Shown here one piece after another: positions 1 through 9,200 of a stretch of DNA of 41,480 nucleotides; within the stretch, counting starts at the first letter, position 1; the number at the start of each line of letters is the position of its first letter. Made by a program: the position numbers and the translations under genes. This DNA comes from Streptomyces humicola. Its GTDB lineage: Bacteria > Actinomycetota > Actinomycetes > Streptomycetales > Streptomycetaceae. Location of the stretch: contig NZ_JANFNG010000045.1 in assembly GCF_024436035.1 (NCBI RefSeq), positions 1-41,480 on the forward strand. The letters are read 5' to 3'. Below the pieces are notes generated by a model, which worked only from the letters and a program-made list of their open reading frames with translations, had not been told where the DNA came from and ran no database searches.

Positions 1-192
1 CGTCGAACCCTGAGTGGAGCCCTGCGTCGAACCCTCCGTCGAACCCTGAGTGGAGCCCTGCGTCGAGCCCTGAGTGGAGCCCTGCGTGGAACCCTCCGTG
101 GAGCCCTGCGTCGAACCCTGAGTGGAGCCCTGCGTCGAACCCTGAGTGGAGCCCTGCGTCGAACCCTGAGTGGAACCCTCCGTGGAGCCCTG
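1..192. repeat. Sixteen tandem 12-bp coding repeats
   Basis: There are 16 contiguous 12-bp units, read on the minus strand as CAG/GAG-GGC/GGT-TCC/TCG-ACG/ACT (Q/E-G-S-T). Adjacent units often alternate TCG..ACG-type with TCC..ACT-type codons, giving a 24-bp higher-order period. This suggests growth by duplication of a two-unit block. The array stays in frame throughout and continues beyond the left edge. Confidence 0.95.
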
Positions 193-402
193 GTCCGAGC
201 CGCCGTTGCCGTTGTCGCCCAGCAGGGTGCCGAGAATCCCGCCGAGCAGGCCGCTGTCCTGCGAGCCGGCCTGCGTCGTCGAGCCGTCTCCACTGACCCC
301 GGCAGCCTGCGCCGTACCCACGGCGGTCAGCGACGCGCCGACCGCGAATACCGCACCAGCGGTGATCCGGGCGACACGCACCCGAGTTTTACGATGATTC
401 AT
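1..402 (-). CDS. Secreted GST(Q/E) tetrapeptide-repeat protein (3' end outside window)
   Basis: The frame is open from an ATG at 402 to the window edge, giving 134 visible residues. Residues 1-33 form a signal peptide: a basic N-terminus (MNHRKTRVRVAR), a hydrophobic core (ITAGAVFAVGASLTAV) and an AxA-type cleavage site near TAQA/A. A short linker with LLGGILGTLLGDNGNGG follows. From residue 71 the sequence is an unbroken run of (Q/E)-G-S-T: 16 units are visible, 13 starting with Gln and 3 with Glu. The protein should therefore be exported and largely unstructured or fibrous. I recognise no family; a cell-wall-associated or O-glycosylated stalk is only a guess from composition. A G-rich stretch about ten bases upstream of the ATG could be a weak ribosome binding site. 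The C-terminus, where any anchor or functional domain would lie, is not in view. Confidence 0.8.
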   Translation of the reverse strand, partial: MNHRKTRVRVARITAGAVFAVGASLTAVGTAQAAGVSGDGSTTQAGSQDSGLLGGILGTLLGDNGNGGSDQGSTEGSTQGSTQGSTQGSTQGSTQGSTQGSTEGSTQGSTQGSTQGSTQGSTEGSTQGSTQGST

Positions 403-581
403 CTGCCAACTACCCCCAGTAGCTGCTTAGTCGTATACGGAGCAGCTATGCACAGGGCTGCGGCACTCGGGGCGTTCGAGTCACGGACCGCAATGACAGC
501 CCGTCCACCCCCGTCCGCACGCGCGCCCCGTCATACGCATGCCGCGGGTCAGCTTTCCCGGTTTTCACATCACGGTCAAGC

Positions 582-599
582 GCATTGCACACCCAATGC
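582..599. other. Small inverted repeat between prfB and the repeat-protein gene
   Basis: Arms of 6 bp (GCATTG at 582-587, CAATGC at 594-599) flank a 6-bp loop in the 259-bp gap at 403-661. The site could be an operator or a weak hairpin behind prfB. There is no T-run. The rest of the gap shows no convincing gene and must hold the promoter of the leftward secreted-protein gene. Confidence 0.3.
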
Positions 600-661
600 C
601 CGAATTGGCAGCGTTTGACGGGCAGTTGGGTATACGCCTGTGATAAATATCCGTCAGATTC

Positions 662-1768
662 TTACTTTTCCTGCTGCTTGCGCCAGCGGATCCCAGCCTC
701 CAGGAAGCCGTCGATCTCCCCGTCGAGCACCGCCTGAGGGTTACCCACCTCATGCTCCGTCCGCAGGTCCTTGACCATTTGGTACGGGTGCAGGACGTAC
801 GAACGCATCTGGTTGCCCCAGGAGTTGCCGCCGTCGCCCTTGAGCGCGTCCATTTTCGCCTGCTCCTCCTGACGGCGCCGCTCCAGCAGCTTGGCCTGCA
901 GGACGTTCATCGCGGAGGCGCGGTTCTGGATCTGCGAGCGCTCGTTCTGGCAGGAGACCACGATGCCGGTCGGCAGGTGAGTGATCCGCACCGCCGAGTC
1001 GGTCGTGTTGACGCCCTGGCCGCCAGGCCCCGAGGAACGGTAGACGTCGACGCGCAGCTCGGATTCGTCGATCTCGACGTGGTCGCTCTGCTCGACCACG
1101 GGCAGCACCTCGACGCCCGCGAAGGAGGTCTGGCGGCGGCCCTGGTTGTCGAAGGGCGAGATGCGCACGAGGCGGTGCGTGCCCTGTTCGACCGAGAGCG
1201 TCCCGTAGGCGTACGGGCTCTTGACAGCGAAGGTCGTCGACTTGATGCCGGCCTCTTCCGCGTACGAGGTCTCCAGGACCTCCGTCGGGTAGCCGTGCCG
1301 CTCCGCCCAGCGCAGGTACATGCGCTGCAGCTGCTCGGCGAAGTCGGCGGCATCGACACCGCCCGCCTCGGCGCGGATGTTCACCAGCGCCTCCCGGGCG
1401 TCGTACTCACCCGACAGCAGCGTCCGCACCTCCATCTCGTCGACGGCCTTGCGGACGGCGTCCAGCTCCGCCTCTGCCTCGGCGCGGGTGTCGGCGTCGT
1501 TCTCGGCCTCGGCCAGCTCGAAGAGCACCCCGACGTCGTCGATGCGGCTGCGCAGCGCCTCGACCTTGCGCAGCTCCCCCTGGAGGTATGAGAGCCGGCT
1601 GGTGATCTTCTGCGCGCTCTCGGGGTCGTCCCACAGCGAGGGGGCGGCCGCCTGCTCCTCGAGTGAGGCGATGTCGGCCCTCATCCTGTCGAGGTCGAGG
1701 ACGGCCTCGATCGACTCCATGGTGGAGGAGAGGGACTTCAGCTCTTCGGGTACGTCGAGGATTGCCAC
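662..1768 (-). CDS. prfB: Peptide chain release factor 2
   Basis: Class I release factor RF2, which reads UGA and UAA in the ribosomal A site and triggers peptidyl-tRNA hydrolysis in the cytoplasm. The product has 368 residues, the normal family length. The stop-codon tripeptide SPF is at 204-206 and the catalytic GGQ loop ([10 protein letters not shown]) at 249-251. Many bacteria need a +1 programmed frameshift at an internal UGA near codon 26; here the whole gene is one continuous frame, as is usual in Streptomyces. The start is GTG (1766-1768). No Shine-Dalgarno precedes it, but TAGGCT ends six bases upstream, so translation may be leaderless. The gene lies 58 bp downstream of the pkaB stop on the same strand. 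Confidence 0.97.
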   Translation of the reverse strand: MAILDVPEELKSLSSTMESIEAVLDLDRMRADIASLEEQAAAPSLWDDPESAQKITSRLSYLQGELRKVEALRSRIDDVGVLFELAEAENDADTRAEAEAELDAVRKAVDEMEVRTLLSGEYDAREALVNIRAEAGGVDAADFAEQLQRMYLRWAERHGYPTEVLETSYAEEAGIKSTTFAVKSPYAYGTLSVEQGTHRLVRISPFDNQGRRQTSFAGVEVLPVVEQSDHVEIDESELRVDVYRSSGPGGQGVNTTDSAVRITHLPTGIVVSCQNERSQIQNRASAMNVLQAKLLERRRQEEQAKMDALKGDGGNSWGNQMRSYVLHPYQMVKDLRTEHEVGNPQAVLDGEIDGFLEAGIRWRKQQEK

Positions 1769-1772
1769 GACA

Positions 1773-1788
1773 CCAGCCTACCGGCTGG
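1773..1788 (-). promoter_or_regulatory. Hairpin/-10-like element just upstream of prfB
   Basis: A perfect 6-bp inverted repeat (CCAGCC / GGCTGG, 4-base loop) sits between pkaB and prfB. Read leftward it contains TAGGCT (1775-1780), a good actinobacterial -10, ending 6 bases before the prfB GTG. It may be a leaderless promoter, a weak terminator for pkaB, or both; no clear -35 is visible. Confidence 0.4.
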
Positions 1789-1826
1789 CCCCGGTGACCC
1801 CGCGGGCCCGAGCGGGAGGGCCGGGA

Positions 1827-3995
1827 TCAGCCCACCGCCACGGCAAGGCCGCCCGTCCCCGTGCGCACCCACAGCTCGACATGCCCGTCGGCGGCCAGCA
1901 CTCCCGCCGCGGAGCCGCCCGCCGACGGCGCCTGCACCTGCGTCATCTCCCAGTCACCGTCCGCAAGGCCGGTCGCCTCCGCCAGCCCGCCCCCCTCCTC
2001 GGGAGCGAACACGTACGTCTGTCCGCCCGGCTCGCCCGAGGAACCCGCCTCGGGCCGCCCCGCCGCATCGAAGTGCCCGACGACCTGCGGCGGCTGCCAC
2101 GCACCGCCCGTGTAGGGCAACCGCACCACCGCACCGTCGGCCTTGCGGACGACGAATGCGTCGAGCGTGCCCGGCGCACGCGAGACGAGGCCGGGCGCGA
2201 CCGCAACGCGACCGGCCGCGGGCAGCGCGGCCCACACGTTCCAGCGGCCCCCGACGAACGACGCGGTGACCAGCTGACCTCCGGTGAGGCCGACGAGGTC
2301 GATGCGGCCGGGCGCGGAGGACGCGGCCGCCGGGGCCGCGTCGAAGTGCGTGCGCTCGTCGACCTGGTACCAAGCGCCCCAGCCGCTGCCCGCCGCGGAC
2401 ATCGTCCTGCGGTACAGCAGTCCGTCCGTACCGAGCGCGAAGAGGTCCAGCTGCCCCTGCTGCGCGGAGACCACCGCCGGGTCGTCGGTGACGTGTATCC
2501 CGGTGAGCCGCTGCCAGGCCCCGTACCGTCCGCTGCGCTCGTCGCGGGTGATGTACCACACGTTCTGGTCCGCGCCGCGCGCGAAGACGTACGTGGTGCC
2601 GGAGAGCGCGATCGCGCGCGGTCCGCCGGTGAGCGGAACACCCGGGCGCGGGGCGTCCTGGAAGGCGGACCAGCGCGGCAGCGCGACGGGCGTGCCGGTG
2701 CTGCCCTGCGGGGAGGCGTCGGCGCCGGGGCTGGTGGCGGTGGAGTCGCCGGGCTGGTGGTCCTCGCGGGTGTTGGCCTTGGCGTCGTCGCCGCCGGACG
2801 CGAGCGCCCAGCCTCCGATTCCCGCGGCCACCAGTGCGGCGGCCGCGGCGGCCGCGAGCTTGATGCGGCGCCTGCGGACCGAGTCGGAGACGGCACGGTG
2901 GCGGGCTCGGGCGCCGCCGCCCGCCATCGTCGGACGGTGGGTCCCTCCTTCGCGGCGTGGATAGCCTGCGAGTTCGTCCGCGGTGGGGAGCTTGATGCTG
3001 GTGTGGGTCTCGCGGCTGGAGTCCGGGGCCGAGGCGCGCACCAGCGGGACGGCGCCGCGCCGGGTACGAGGGGCGGACGGAGCGGGCTCGGCCGTCTCCT
3101 CCGCGTCGGTCTCCCCCGCGCCCGTGCGGCCGTCGCCGTCATGCGGTGCGGCCACCTCCAGCGGTGGCAGCCCGGCGAGCTCGGGCAGCCGGCGGCGCAG
3201 CCGTTCGGCGAGCTCGCCGGCGGTGAGCCGGGAGGCGGGGGCCTTGGCGAGGCATTGGGCGAGGATCTGCCAGAGCGCGTCGGGGATGCCGGGCACCGGG
3301 GTGACCGTCTCGGTCACGTGGCGGCGCAGCACGGCGCCGGGGTGGCCGCCGCCGAAGGGCGTGAAGCCGGTGAGGAGTTCGTACAGGACGGTCGCGAGGG
3401 CGTAGATGTCGACGCTCGCGCGGGGCGGCAGGCCCTCGATGATCTCGGGCGCAAGGTAGTCCGGGGTGCCGATGATGCGGGTCGCCCGGGTGCGGCGGGG
3501 TGAGTCGACGAGCCTGGCGATGCCGAAATCGGTGAGCATGGCCGGGGGCGCGCCGCCGGGTCCGGGCGGGGCGGCCGCGTCGAGCAGGACGTTCTCCGGT
3601 TTCACGTCGCGGTGGACGACGCCGGCGGCGTGCGCGGCGGCGAGCCCGTCGGCGACGTCGGCAGCGATGGAGACGGCGGCCTCGGGGGCGAGCCGGCGGT
3701 CGCGTTCGAGGCGCGAGCGCAGGTCGGAGCCGCGTACGAGGTCCATGACGAGGGCCAGGTCGGTGCCGTCGACGACGAGATCTCTTATTCCGACGATGTG
3801 CGGGTCGTCGAGCGAGAGCAACGCCGTGCGCTCCTGGACGAAGCGGCCGACCAGGTCCTGGTCCGAGGCGAGGTCTTCACGCAGCAGCTTGATGGCGACC
3901 GGACCCTCGGGTCCCTCGCCCAGCCATACCGTTCCGGCAGAACCCCGCCCGAGGATCTGGTGGGCGGTGTACCGGCTGCCGATCTTCCGTGCCAA
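1827..3995 (-). CDS. pkaB: Ser/Thr protein kinase with one TM and an extracellular beta-propeller-like domain (PkaB-like)
   Basis: Eukaryotic-type (Hanks) kinase of 722 residues. Visible landmarks are the glycine loop GRGSAG (16-21), ATP-binding K36, the HRDVKPEN catalytic loop with D130, DFG at 156-158, and GTPDYLAPE in the activation segment. A basic, Thr-rich juxtamembrane linker follows, then one membrane segment (about 375-400; IKL-A7-LVAAGIGGWAL). The outer domain of about 300 residues contains some six related ~45-residue units (for example AIALSGTTYVFARGADQ, and DLFALGTDGLLYRRT), reminiscent of PLL-type lectin propellers. It probably senses an external ligand. The start is TTG with GGAG five bases upstream; no in-frame ATG fits. 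It lies downstream of pkaA on the same strand and the pair resembles pkaA/pkaB of S. coelicolor. Confidence 0.88.
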   Translation of the reverse strand: MARKIGSRYTAHQILGRGSAGTVWLGEGPEGPVAIKLLREDLASDQDLVGRFVQERTALLSLDDPHIVGIRDLVVDGTDLALVMDLVRGSDLRSRLERDRRLAPEAAVSIAADVADGLAAAHAAGVVHRDVKPENVLLDAAAPPGPGGAPPAMLTDFGIARLVDSPRRTRATRIIGTPDYLAPEIIEGLPPRASVDIYALATVLYELLTGFTPFGGGHPGAVLRRHVTETVTPVPGIPDALWQILAQCLAKAPASRLTAGELAERLRRRLPELAGLPPLEVAAPHDGDGRTGAGETDAEETAEPAPSAPRTRRGAVPLVRASAPDSSRETHTSIKLPTADELAGYPRREGGTHRPTMAGGGARARHRAVSDSVRRRRIKLAAAAAAALVAAGIGGWALASGGDDAKANTREDHQPGDSTATSPGADASPQGSTGTPVALPRWSAFQDAPRPGVPLTGGPRAIALSGTTYVFARGADQNVWYITRDERSGRYGAWQRLTGIHVTDDPAVVSAQQGQLDLFALGTDGLLYRRTMSAAGSGWGAWYQVDERTHFDAAPAAASSAPGRIDLVGLTGGQLVTASFVGGRWNVWAALPAAGRVAVAPGLVSRAPGTLDAFVVRKADGAVVRLPYTGGAWQPPQVVGHFDAAGRPEAGSSGEPGGQTYVFAPEEGGGLAEATGLADGDWEMTQVQAPSAGGSAAGVLAADGHVELWVRTGTGGLAVAVG

Positions 3996-4143
3996 GGCTG
4001 CTCCGACTCATCCGAATCAACTGCGCCCTCAAGGGGCACAGTCTCACGCCATCCGACGGTCTGTTGGCGACAAAGCTACGCGGATGAGGGGCCATTGGGG
4101 GAACCAGTCGGGGGTGAGTGCGGCTTCTGCGGGAGAAATCACC

Positions 4144-4169
4144 CTCTGGAAGTCGACAAATCTCCAGAG
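4144..4169 (-). terminator. Weak hairpin downstream of pkaA
   Basis: CTCTGGA (4144-4150) and TCCAGAG (4163-4169) form a 7-bp stem with a 12-base loop, 35 bp past the pkaA stop in the 208-bp pkaA-pkaB gap. There is no T-tract. It may attenuate read-through rather than fully terminate. Confidence 0.35.
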
Positions 4170-4203
4170 TCGGCTGACGAGTTGAGCGCAGCGCGAGGGG
4201 GCG

Positions 4204-5877
4204 TCAGCCGAGACCGCCGCTCTTCGGGATGTGCATGCTCCTGGCCGCACTGCCGAGCGTGGTGACCCAGTGGTAGGCCGACTTGATCCAGCTCGACGTG
4301 GCCTCGTACCAGTTCTCGCCCTTCGCGATCCAGTGCGGTACAGGCGTGAAGTTCCACACGAGGACAAAAATCACCACGAGGATGAAGATCATGAACAGGC
4401 AGCCCTTGAGACATCCCAGTCCCGGAATCCGCATCGGGGTGCGCTGCCTGGGCTCGCGACGCGGTGCGGGCTCTCGCTCCGGGCGGCGCTGCGGCTCGTA
4501 CCGCTCGGGCCGGGGCTCGTAGCGCTGGCGCTGCTGCGGCTGCGGCTGCCCGTACGGCTGCTGGGCGGGCGCGGGGGCGGGTTGCCGGCGCGGGCGGTGG
4601 CGCAGCGGGTCCTGGCTGGGGTCGAGGTAGCCGATCTCGGTCTGCTGGTTGCGGTTGCGCGCCGCACTGAGCTGCGACTCCCAGGGGTGCGGGCCCTGCG
4701 GCGCCTGCGGCCCCTGCTGTCCCTGCGGCCCTGTCGACGGCATCACGCGGGTGCCGTCCGCTGCCGAGCCGGGCAGCACGCTGGTGGCGGCATTGGGGTC
4801 GTATGCGTGGCTGCCGCCCTGCATCACCTGTGTCGGGTCGCCGCCGCCCATGGCCGCCGCCGCTGCGGCACCCGCAGCGGCTCCCGCCACAGCCCCCGCC
4901 GCCGCGGCCGCGCCCGCGCCGGTGCCGGGCACGCGGGCCGGGGCGGGATCGGGCGCGAGCAGGGTGCCCACGCCGAGCGCGGCCTCGGCGGCCTGCGGCG
5001 TGGCGTGGGCACCGATGCCGTGGCCGACGACGCGCAGCGCACAGGCGAGATTCTCGGCACTGGGGCGCTCGTCGGGGTTCTTGCGCAGACAGCGTTCGAT
5101 GACCGTCCACAGCGGCTCGGGCACGGTGGAGGGGCGGCGCGGATCCTGGCTGAGGTGCTGGTGGAGCACTTCGAGCGCGCTCTCGCCGCGGAACGGCGGA
5201 TGGCCGGTGACCAGCTCGTACATGAGGATGCCGGCGCCGTAGACGTCGACGGCCGAGGTCTGCTCCCGGCCCTCGGCGGACTCCGGCGCGACGTACGCGG
5301 GCGTGCCGACGAATTCATGCGTGCGTGTGACACCCGGGGAGTCCGCCAGACGGGCGATGCCGAAGTCGGTCAGCATCGGATACATCTGCGAGCCGTCCTC
5401 GCTGCTGGCGAGGAGGACGTTGGCGGGCTTGAGGTCGCGGTGGACGATGCCGTCGGCGTGGCTCGCCGCGAGTGCGTCGGCGATGCCGGCGGTGAGCAGG
5501 GCGGCGGCCATCGGCGTGAACGGGCCGTTCTCACGGACGTAGCAGTGGAGATCGGGGCCGTTGACCAGGTCCATCACGAGAGCGAGGAGCTCGCCCTCCA
5601 CCACCAGGTCGCGGGTGCGGACGATGTTGGGGTGGGTGAGGCGGAGCAGCACCGAGCGCTCCCGCAGGAAGCGCATCACGATGTCGGGATCGCTTGCGAG
5701 CTCCTCCTTGAGCACCTTGATCGCCACGACCTCGCCGGGGTGCGAGGGCGCGCCCTCGGCACCGTCGACGCCCTCGGGCAGGGCGGCGTCCTCGCGCACC
5801 CGGGCACGCCAGACGGTGCCCGTCGCCCCGCGCCCGAGCGGCTCCTCGAGCAGGTATTTGCTGCCTACCGGCCGCAC
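4204..5877 (-). CDS. pkaA: Ser/Thr protein kinase with a C-terminal TM (PkaA-like)
   Basis: Hanks-type kinase of 557 residues. It has the glycine loop GRGATG (15-20), ATP lysine K54, HRDLKPAN with D148, DFGIARLADS and GTPAYVAPE. After the kinase fold comes an Ala/Gly-rich then Pro/Gln/Arg-rich linker, a single membrane span near the C-terminus (CLFMIFILVVIFVLVW) and about 50 external residues. The chosen start is GTG at 5875-5877 (VRPVGSKYLLEE), with GGGAG eight bases upstream. The frame continues 25 codons further to 5952, but those residues are low-complexity and have no ribosome binding site. Its kinase domain closely resembles that of pkaB (for example RTRDLVVEG versus GIRDLVVDG), so the two probably arose by duplication. 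The substrate is unknown; the divergent FHA protein is an obvious candidate partner. Confidence 0.9.
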   Translation of the reverse strand: MRPVGSKYLLEEPLGRGATGTVWRARVREDAALPEGVDGAEGAPSHPGEVVAIKVLKEELASDPDIVMRFLRERSVLLRLTHPNIVRTRDLVVEGELLALVMDLVNGPDLHCYVRENGPFTPMAAALLTAGIADALAASHADGIVHRDLKPANVLLASSEDGSQMYPMLTDFGIARLADSPGVTRTHEFVGTPAYVAPESAEGREQTSAVDVYGAGILMYELVTGHPPFRGESALEVLHQHLSQDPRRPSTVPEPLWTVIERCLRKNPDERPSAENLACALRVVGHGIGAHATPQAAEAALGVGTLLAPDPAPARVPGTGAGAAAAAGAVAGAAAGAAAAAAMGGGDPTQVMQGGSHAYDPNAATSVLPGSAADGTRVMPSTGPQGQQGPQAPQGPHPWESQLSAARNRNQQTEIGYLDPSQDPLRHRPRRQPAPAPAQQPYGQPQPQQRQRYEPRPERYEPQRRPEREPAPRREPRQRTPMRIPGLGCLKGCLFMIFILVVIFVLVWNFTPVPHWIAKGENWYEATSSWIKSAYHWVTTLGSAARSMHIPKSGGLG

Positions 5878-6293
5878 GGCATGCGCTCCCAGGTCGTGAT
5901 CGTCACGGTCAACATCATGGACGGGGGCCCTCACGGGCCTCCTCCGCCCCACTGTAGTGCCGCGGCCGGAAAGCGTCCGGGCCAGCGCCCGGGCGCCTCG
6001 CCACGCGTGACGTGGGGCTTGAGGGAAGGACGCGGGGGAGGCCCTCTTGGTTCACCGGCCTGTCCGGCGGCCACGGAGGGCCCGGGCGGCGCGTCCCGCC
6101 GGGGACGGTTGCCGCAATTCGTCCGGTTCCCGACCATCGGTGACCGGTCGATGATCGAACAAGATCGTTGGCGGGGACGCCGGAGGCGCGTTGTCAGTGA
6201 CGAGTGGGAGGATGCCTCAGGCACGAAGCAGATCCGGCAGATCCGGCAGGAACGCCAGTGACGGTAGTGACGGTAGAAGGGACGCGGACGACG
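5878..6293. other. Divergent promoter region, pkaA / FHA-FtsK gene
   Basis: A 416-bp non-coding stretch between two divergent genes. It carries a RecA-NDp-like promoter on the plus strand (6191-6213). Two adjacent 9-bp tandem duplications follow: GATCCGGCA twice (6231-6248) and GTGACGGTA twice (6258-6275). Both are in frame with the downstream gene, so the N-terminus might be longer than annotated. I see no clear pkaA promoter. Confidence 0.5.
6191..6213 (+). promoter_or_regulatory. RecA-NDp/PafBC-like promoter (weak -10)
   Basis: TTGTCAGTG (6191-6199), 8 bases, then GAGGAT (6208-6213). The upstream half matches all nine bases of the published actinobacterial DNA-damage motif TTGTCRGTG-N8-TANNNT. 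The -10 has G for the first T. Transcription would start near 6220, leaving a leader of 40-75 bases before the FHA-FtsK start. Confidence 0.45.
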
Positions 6294-9200
6294 ATGCAGA
6301 TCCGGCTGACCGTCCTCGGGCCACGCAGCGGCCGCGCCTGCGACGTGCTCGTCACCGCTCCGGCGGGGACGGCCCTCGGCGCGGTGGCGGGCGCGCTTGC
6401 GGCGAGCGCCGGCTCCGGGCAGCCCGTGCGGTCGTCCGGCTCCGCCGTGCCGCTCTACGCAGGGGCCCAGCGGCTCGATCCCGGCACCGCGGTGCTCGGA
6501 GTGCCCCCGCTCGTCGACGGCGCCGTGCTCTCGCTGCACGCCCCCGCCGACCACGGCCACCACGACGAGCACCCCCACGACTCGGGCGCCCACGCGGAGC
6601 TGCACGTCATCGGCGGCCCCGACGCCGGCGGGGTCCATCTGCTCCACGGCGGTCAGGTGCGGATCGGGCGGTCGGCCGCGGCCGACGTCCCCCTCGACGA
6701 CCCGGACGTGTCACGGCTGCACTGCGCCGTGACCCTGGACCCGCAGACCGGCCATGTCTCGGTCAGCGACCTGGGGTCGACGAACGGCACGAGCGTCGAC
6801 GGTCATCCGGTCGGGGAGCGACCGGTGCCGCTGCCGCCGGGGGCTCTGCTGCGCATGGGGGAGTCCACACTCCGCCTGGAGCCCGGCCCGGCCGCAGGCC
6901 AGGCGGCGGAGACCGACGCCGTGCCCGCGCCCTCGGCGAGTCTGCCGGTGGCCCCGGACGCCGAGGGCCATCTGTGCGTCGCCCTCCTGCGTACCGCCCG
7001 CACCGCATTCACGCCGGGCGCCGGAGGTCCGGGCGCCTCGGGGGCGCATGCGGCCGAGCGCGTGCCGAGCCCGAGGAGGCCCGATTCCGCCGAGGACACG
7101 GGCCGGCCCGGCGCCTTCGCACCGCCGCCCGCCACGCCCGGCGTGCCCGCCGCGGCGACGACGAGCCACCTCGGCGGTGCCACCGGGCTCAGCAGCTCCG
7201 CGTATCCCAGCGCGCCCACGTCCCATGGGACCGGCACCGGCGGCCGCCCGGGGGCCGTGCACGACGCGCAGGGAGCGGAGGAAGCGGAGGAAGCAGAGGA
7301 AGCAGAGGAAGGCGGCGAGGGCGGCAGCCGGGTCGCCACGCCGCACCGGCTCGGGGCCGTCGACCGCAATGCGACGACCTTCGCCTCGCGAGGCGGAGTG
7401 CTCGGCGCCCCCGGCACCCCCGGCACACCCCCCGCAGGACGCGGCGGGGGGCTGTCAGGGGCCATAGGAGCCTGGGCACGGCGCATCGCCGCCGGCGCCG
7501 GGCGGGGCTCCGGCCGCGCCGGATCCGGAGCCTTTGAGGCGGCACGGCTCGCCGCCCACGCGGCCGCGCTGCGCGGCCGCGCACCCGATCCGGCAACCGT
7601 CCTGGTCACCGCGCTCGGGCCGGGCCCGCGTCTGTGGGAGCGGGGCGCCGACCAGGCCGATGCGCTGACCGTGCGGCTCGGCACCACCGATCGGCGGGTC
7701 GACGGGGGCCTGCTGCCGTCCGTGCCCGTCACCGCCGACCTGCGGCGCACCGGCTCGCTCGGGCTTGCCGGGCCCCGGCCACGGCTGGCCGGGCTGGCGC
7801 GTGCCGTCGTCGCCCAGTTGTGCGCGCTGCACTCCCCCTCGGTGCTCGAACTCGTCCTGATCAGCGCGGACCGCGCACGCCCCCTCGACGAGCGCGCCGA
7901 TGAGTGGGCCTGGCTCAACTGGCTGCCGCACGTGCGCCCCGCGCACGGCCAGGACTGCCGACTGCTGCTCGCGTTCGACCGCGAGCAGGCGGAGGCGCGT
8001 ACCGCAGAGTTGACGCGGCGTCTGGACGACGGGCCGCTCGGGCCGGGGTGGGCGACGGCCGCCCCGGAGGCGGTCGCCGCCTCGGCCGCCCGCCGCACGG
8101 GGCCGTTCACCGTCGTGGTGGTGGACGGCGACCCTGGGTCCATGGCACTGCGTGAGACCGTGGCGCGCCTGGCGCACGCGGGTCCTGCCGTCGGCGTCCA
8201 TCTCGTGTGCCTGGACGAGCAGTCCGAGCTGCTGACTGCTGAGTGCGGATCGGTGGCGCGGCTCGGCGGTGACGTGGCGACGACGCTGAGCGTGACCCCT
8301 TCGCCATGGCCCGACGACGGCTCCGCCGGCTCGCTGATCACCGTCGACGCGGTGTCGCCGGCGTGGGCCGAGCGGTTCGCCCGTGCACTGGCACCGCTGC
8401 GCGAGGCGGACGGTGCGGGGCGACGGAAGCGCAGCGCGCTGCCCCCGACCGCCCGCCTGCTCGATGAGTTGGACCTCGCGCTCGCCACCCCCGCGAAGAT
8501 CTCGGCGCGTTGGACGGCCGGCCCTGCCGGCTCGGGGGGCACCGCCGGTCCCGCCGCCGCACGGGCCGTGCTCGGAGCGGGCCCGGAGGGTCCGGTGACG
8601 GCCGATCTCGTCACCGAGGGCCCGCATCTGCTGGTCGGCGGTGCGGCCGGCTCGGGAAAGACGGAGCTGCTTCGCTCGGTCACCGCGGCGCTCGCTGCCG
8701 CCGCGCGGCCGGACCGGCTGTCGCTCGTCCTGATCGACGGCGCCCCGGAGCGCGGCGAGGGGCTGCGGGTCTGCACGGATCTGCCGCATGTCTCGACGTA
8801 TCTGGCGGCCTCCGACCCGGCACGGATGCGGGAGTTCGCGCAGGCACTCTCGGCCGAGCTGAAGCGCCGTGAGGAGATGCTGGACGAGAGCTCCTTCGAC
8901 TCGTTCGACGCGCTCGACGCCTGGCGTGCCGAGCGGCGTCTGGTCGTCGTCGTGGACGATCTCGACGCGCTGACGGCACCCGCGCTCGGCAGTCCGGGGC
9001 GGCCCGCGGCCGGTTCGGTCGTACGGGCGGTGGAGGGCGTGGCGCGCGCCGGCGCCCGGCTCGGGGTGCATCTGGTGGCGTCGACCGGCCGTCCGGAGCG
9101 CACGGCGGGCACGGAGGCGGACGAGCGGTCGCGGCTGCGGATCGCGCTGCGGACGGAGGATCCGGAGTCGGCGGCGCTGCTCGTGCACGTCGAGGATCCT

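Noticed and set aside
1-192. Short regular repeats at the left edge as a CRISPR or satellite array
   Set aside because: Units are contiguous without spacers and stay in frame with a signal-peptide-bearing gene, encoding a (Q/E)GST repeat.
394-618. Small plus-strand frame between the repeat-protein gene and prfB
   Set aside because: Composition is not protein-like, there is no ribosome binding site, and it occupies the leader of the minus-strand gene.
4051-4074. TTGTCGCCA-N8-TCGGAT upstream of pkaB as another damage promoter
   Set aside because: Three mismatches in the upstream element and a poor -10; not distinguishable from chance.
5878-5952. Longer pkaA start at 5952
   Set aside because: The extra 25 codons are low-complexity without a ribosome binding site, whereas GTG 5877 has GGGAG at ideal distance and begins the kinase fold.
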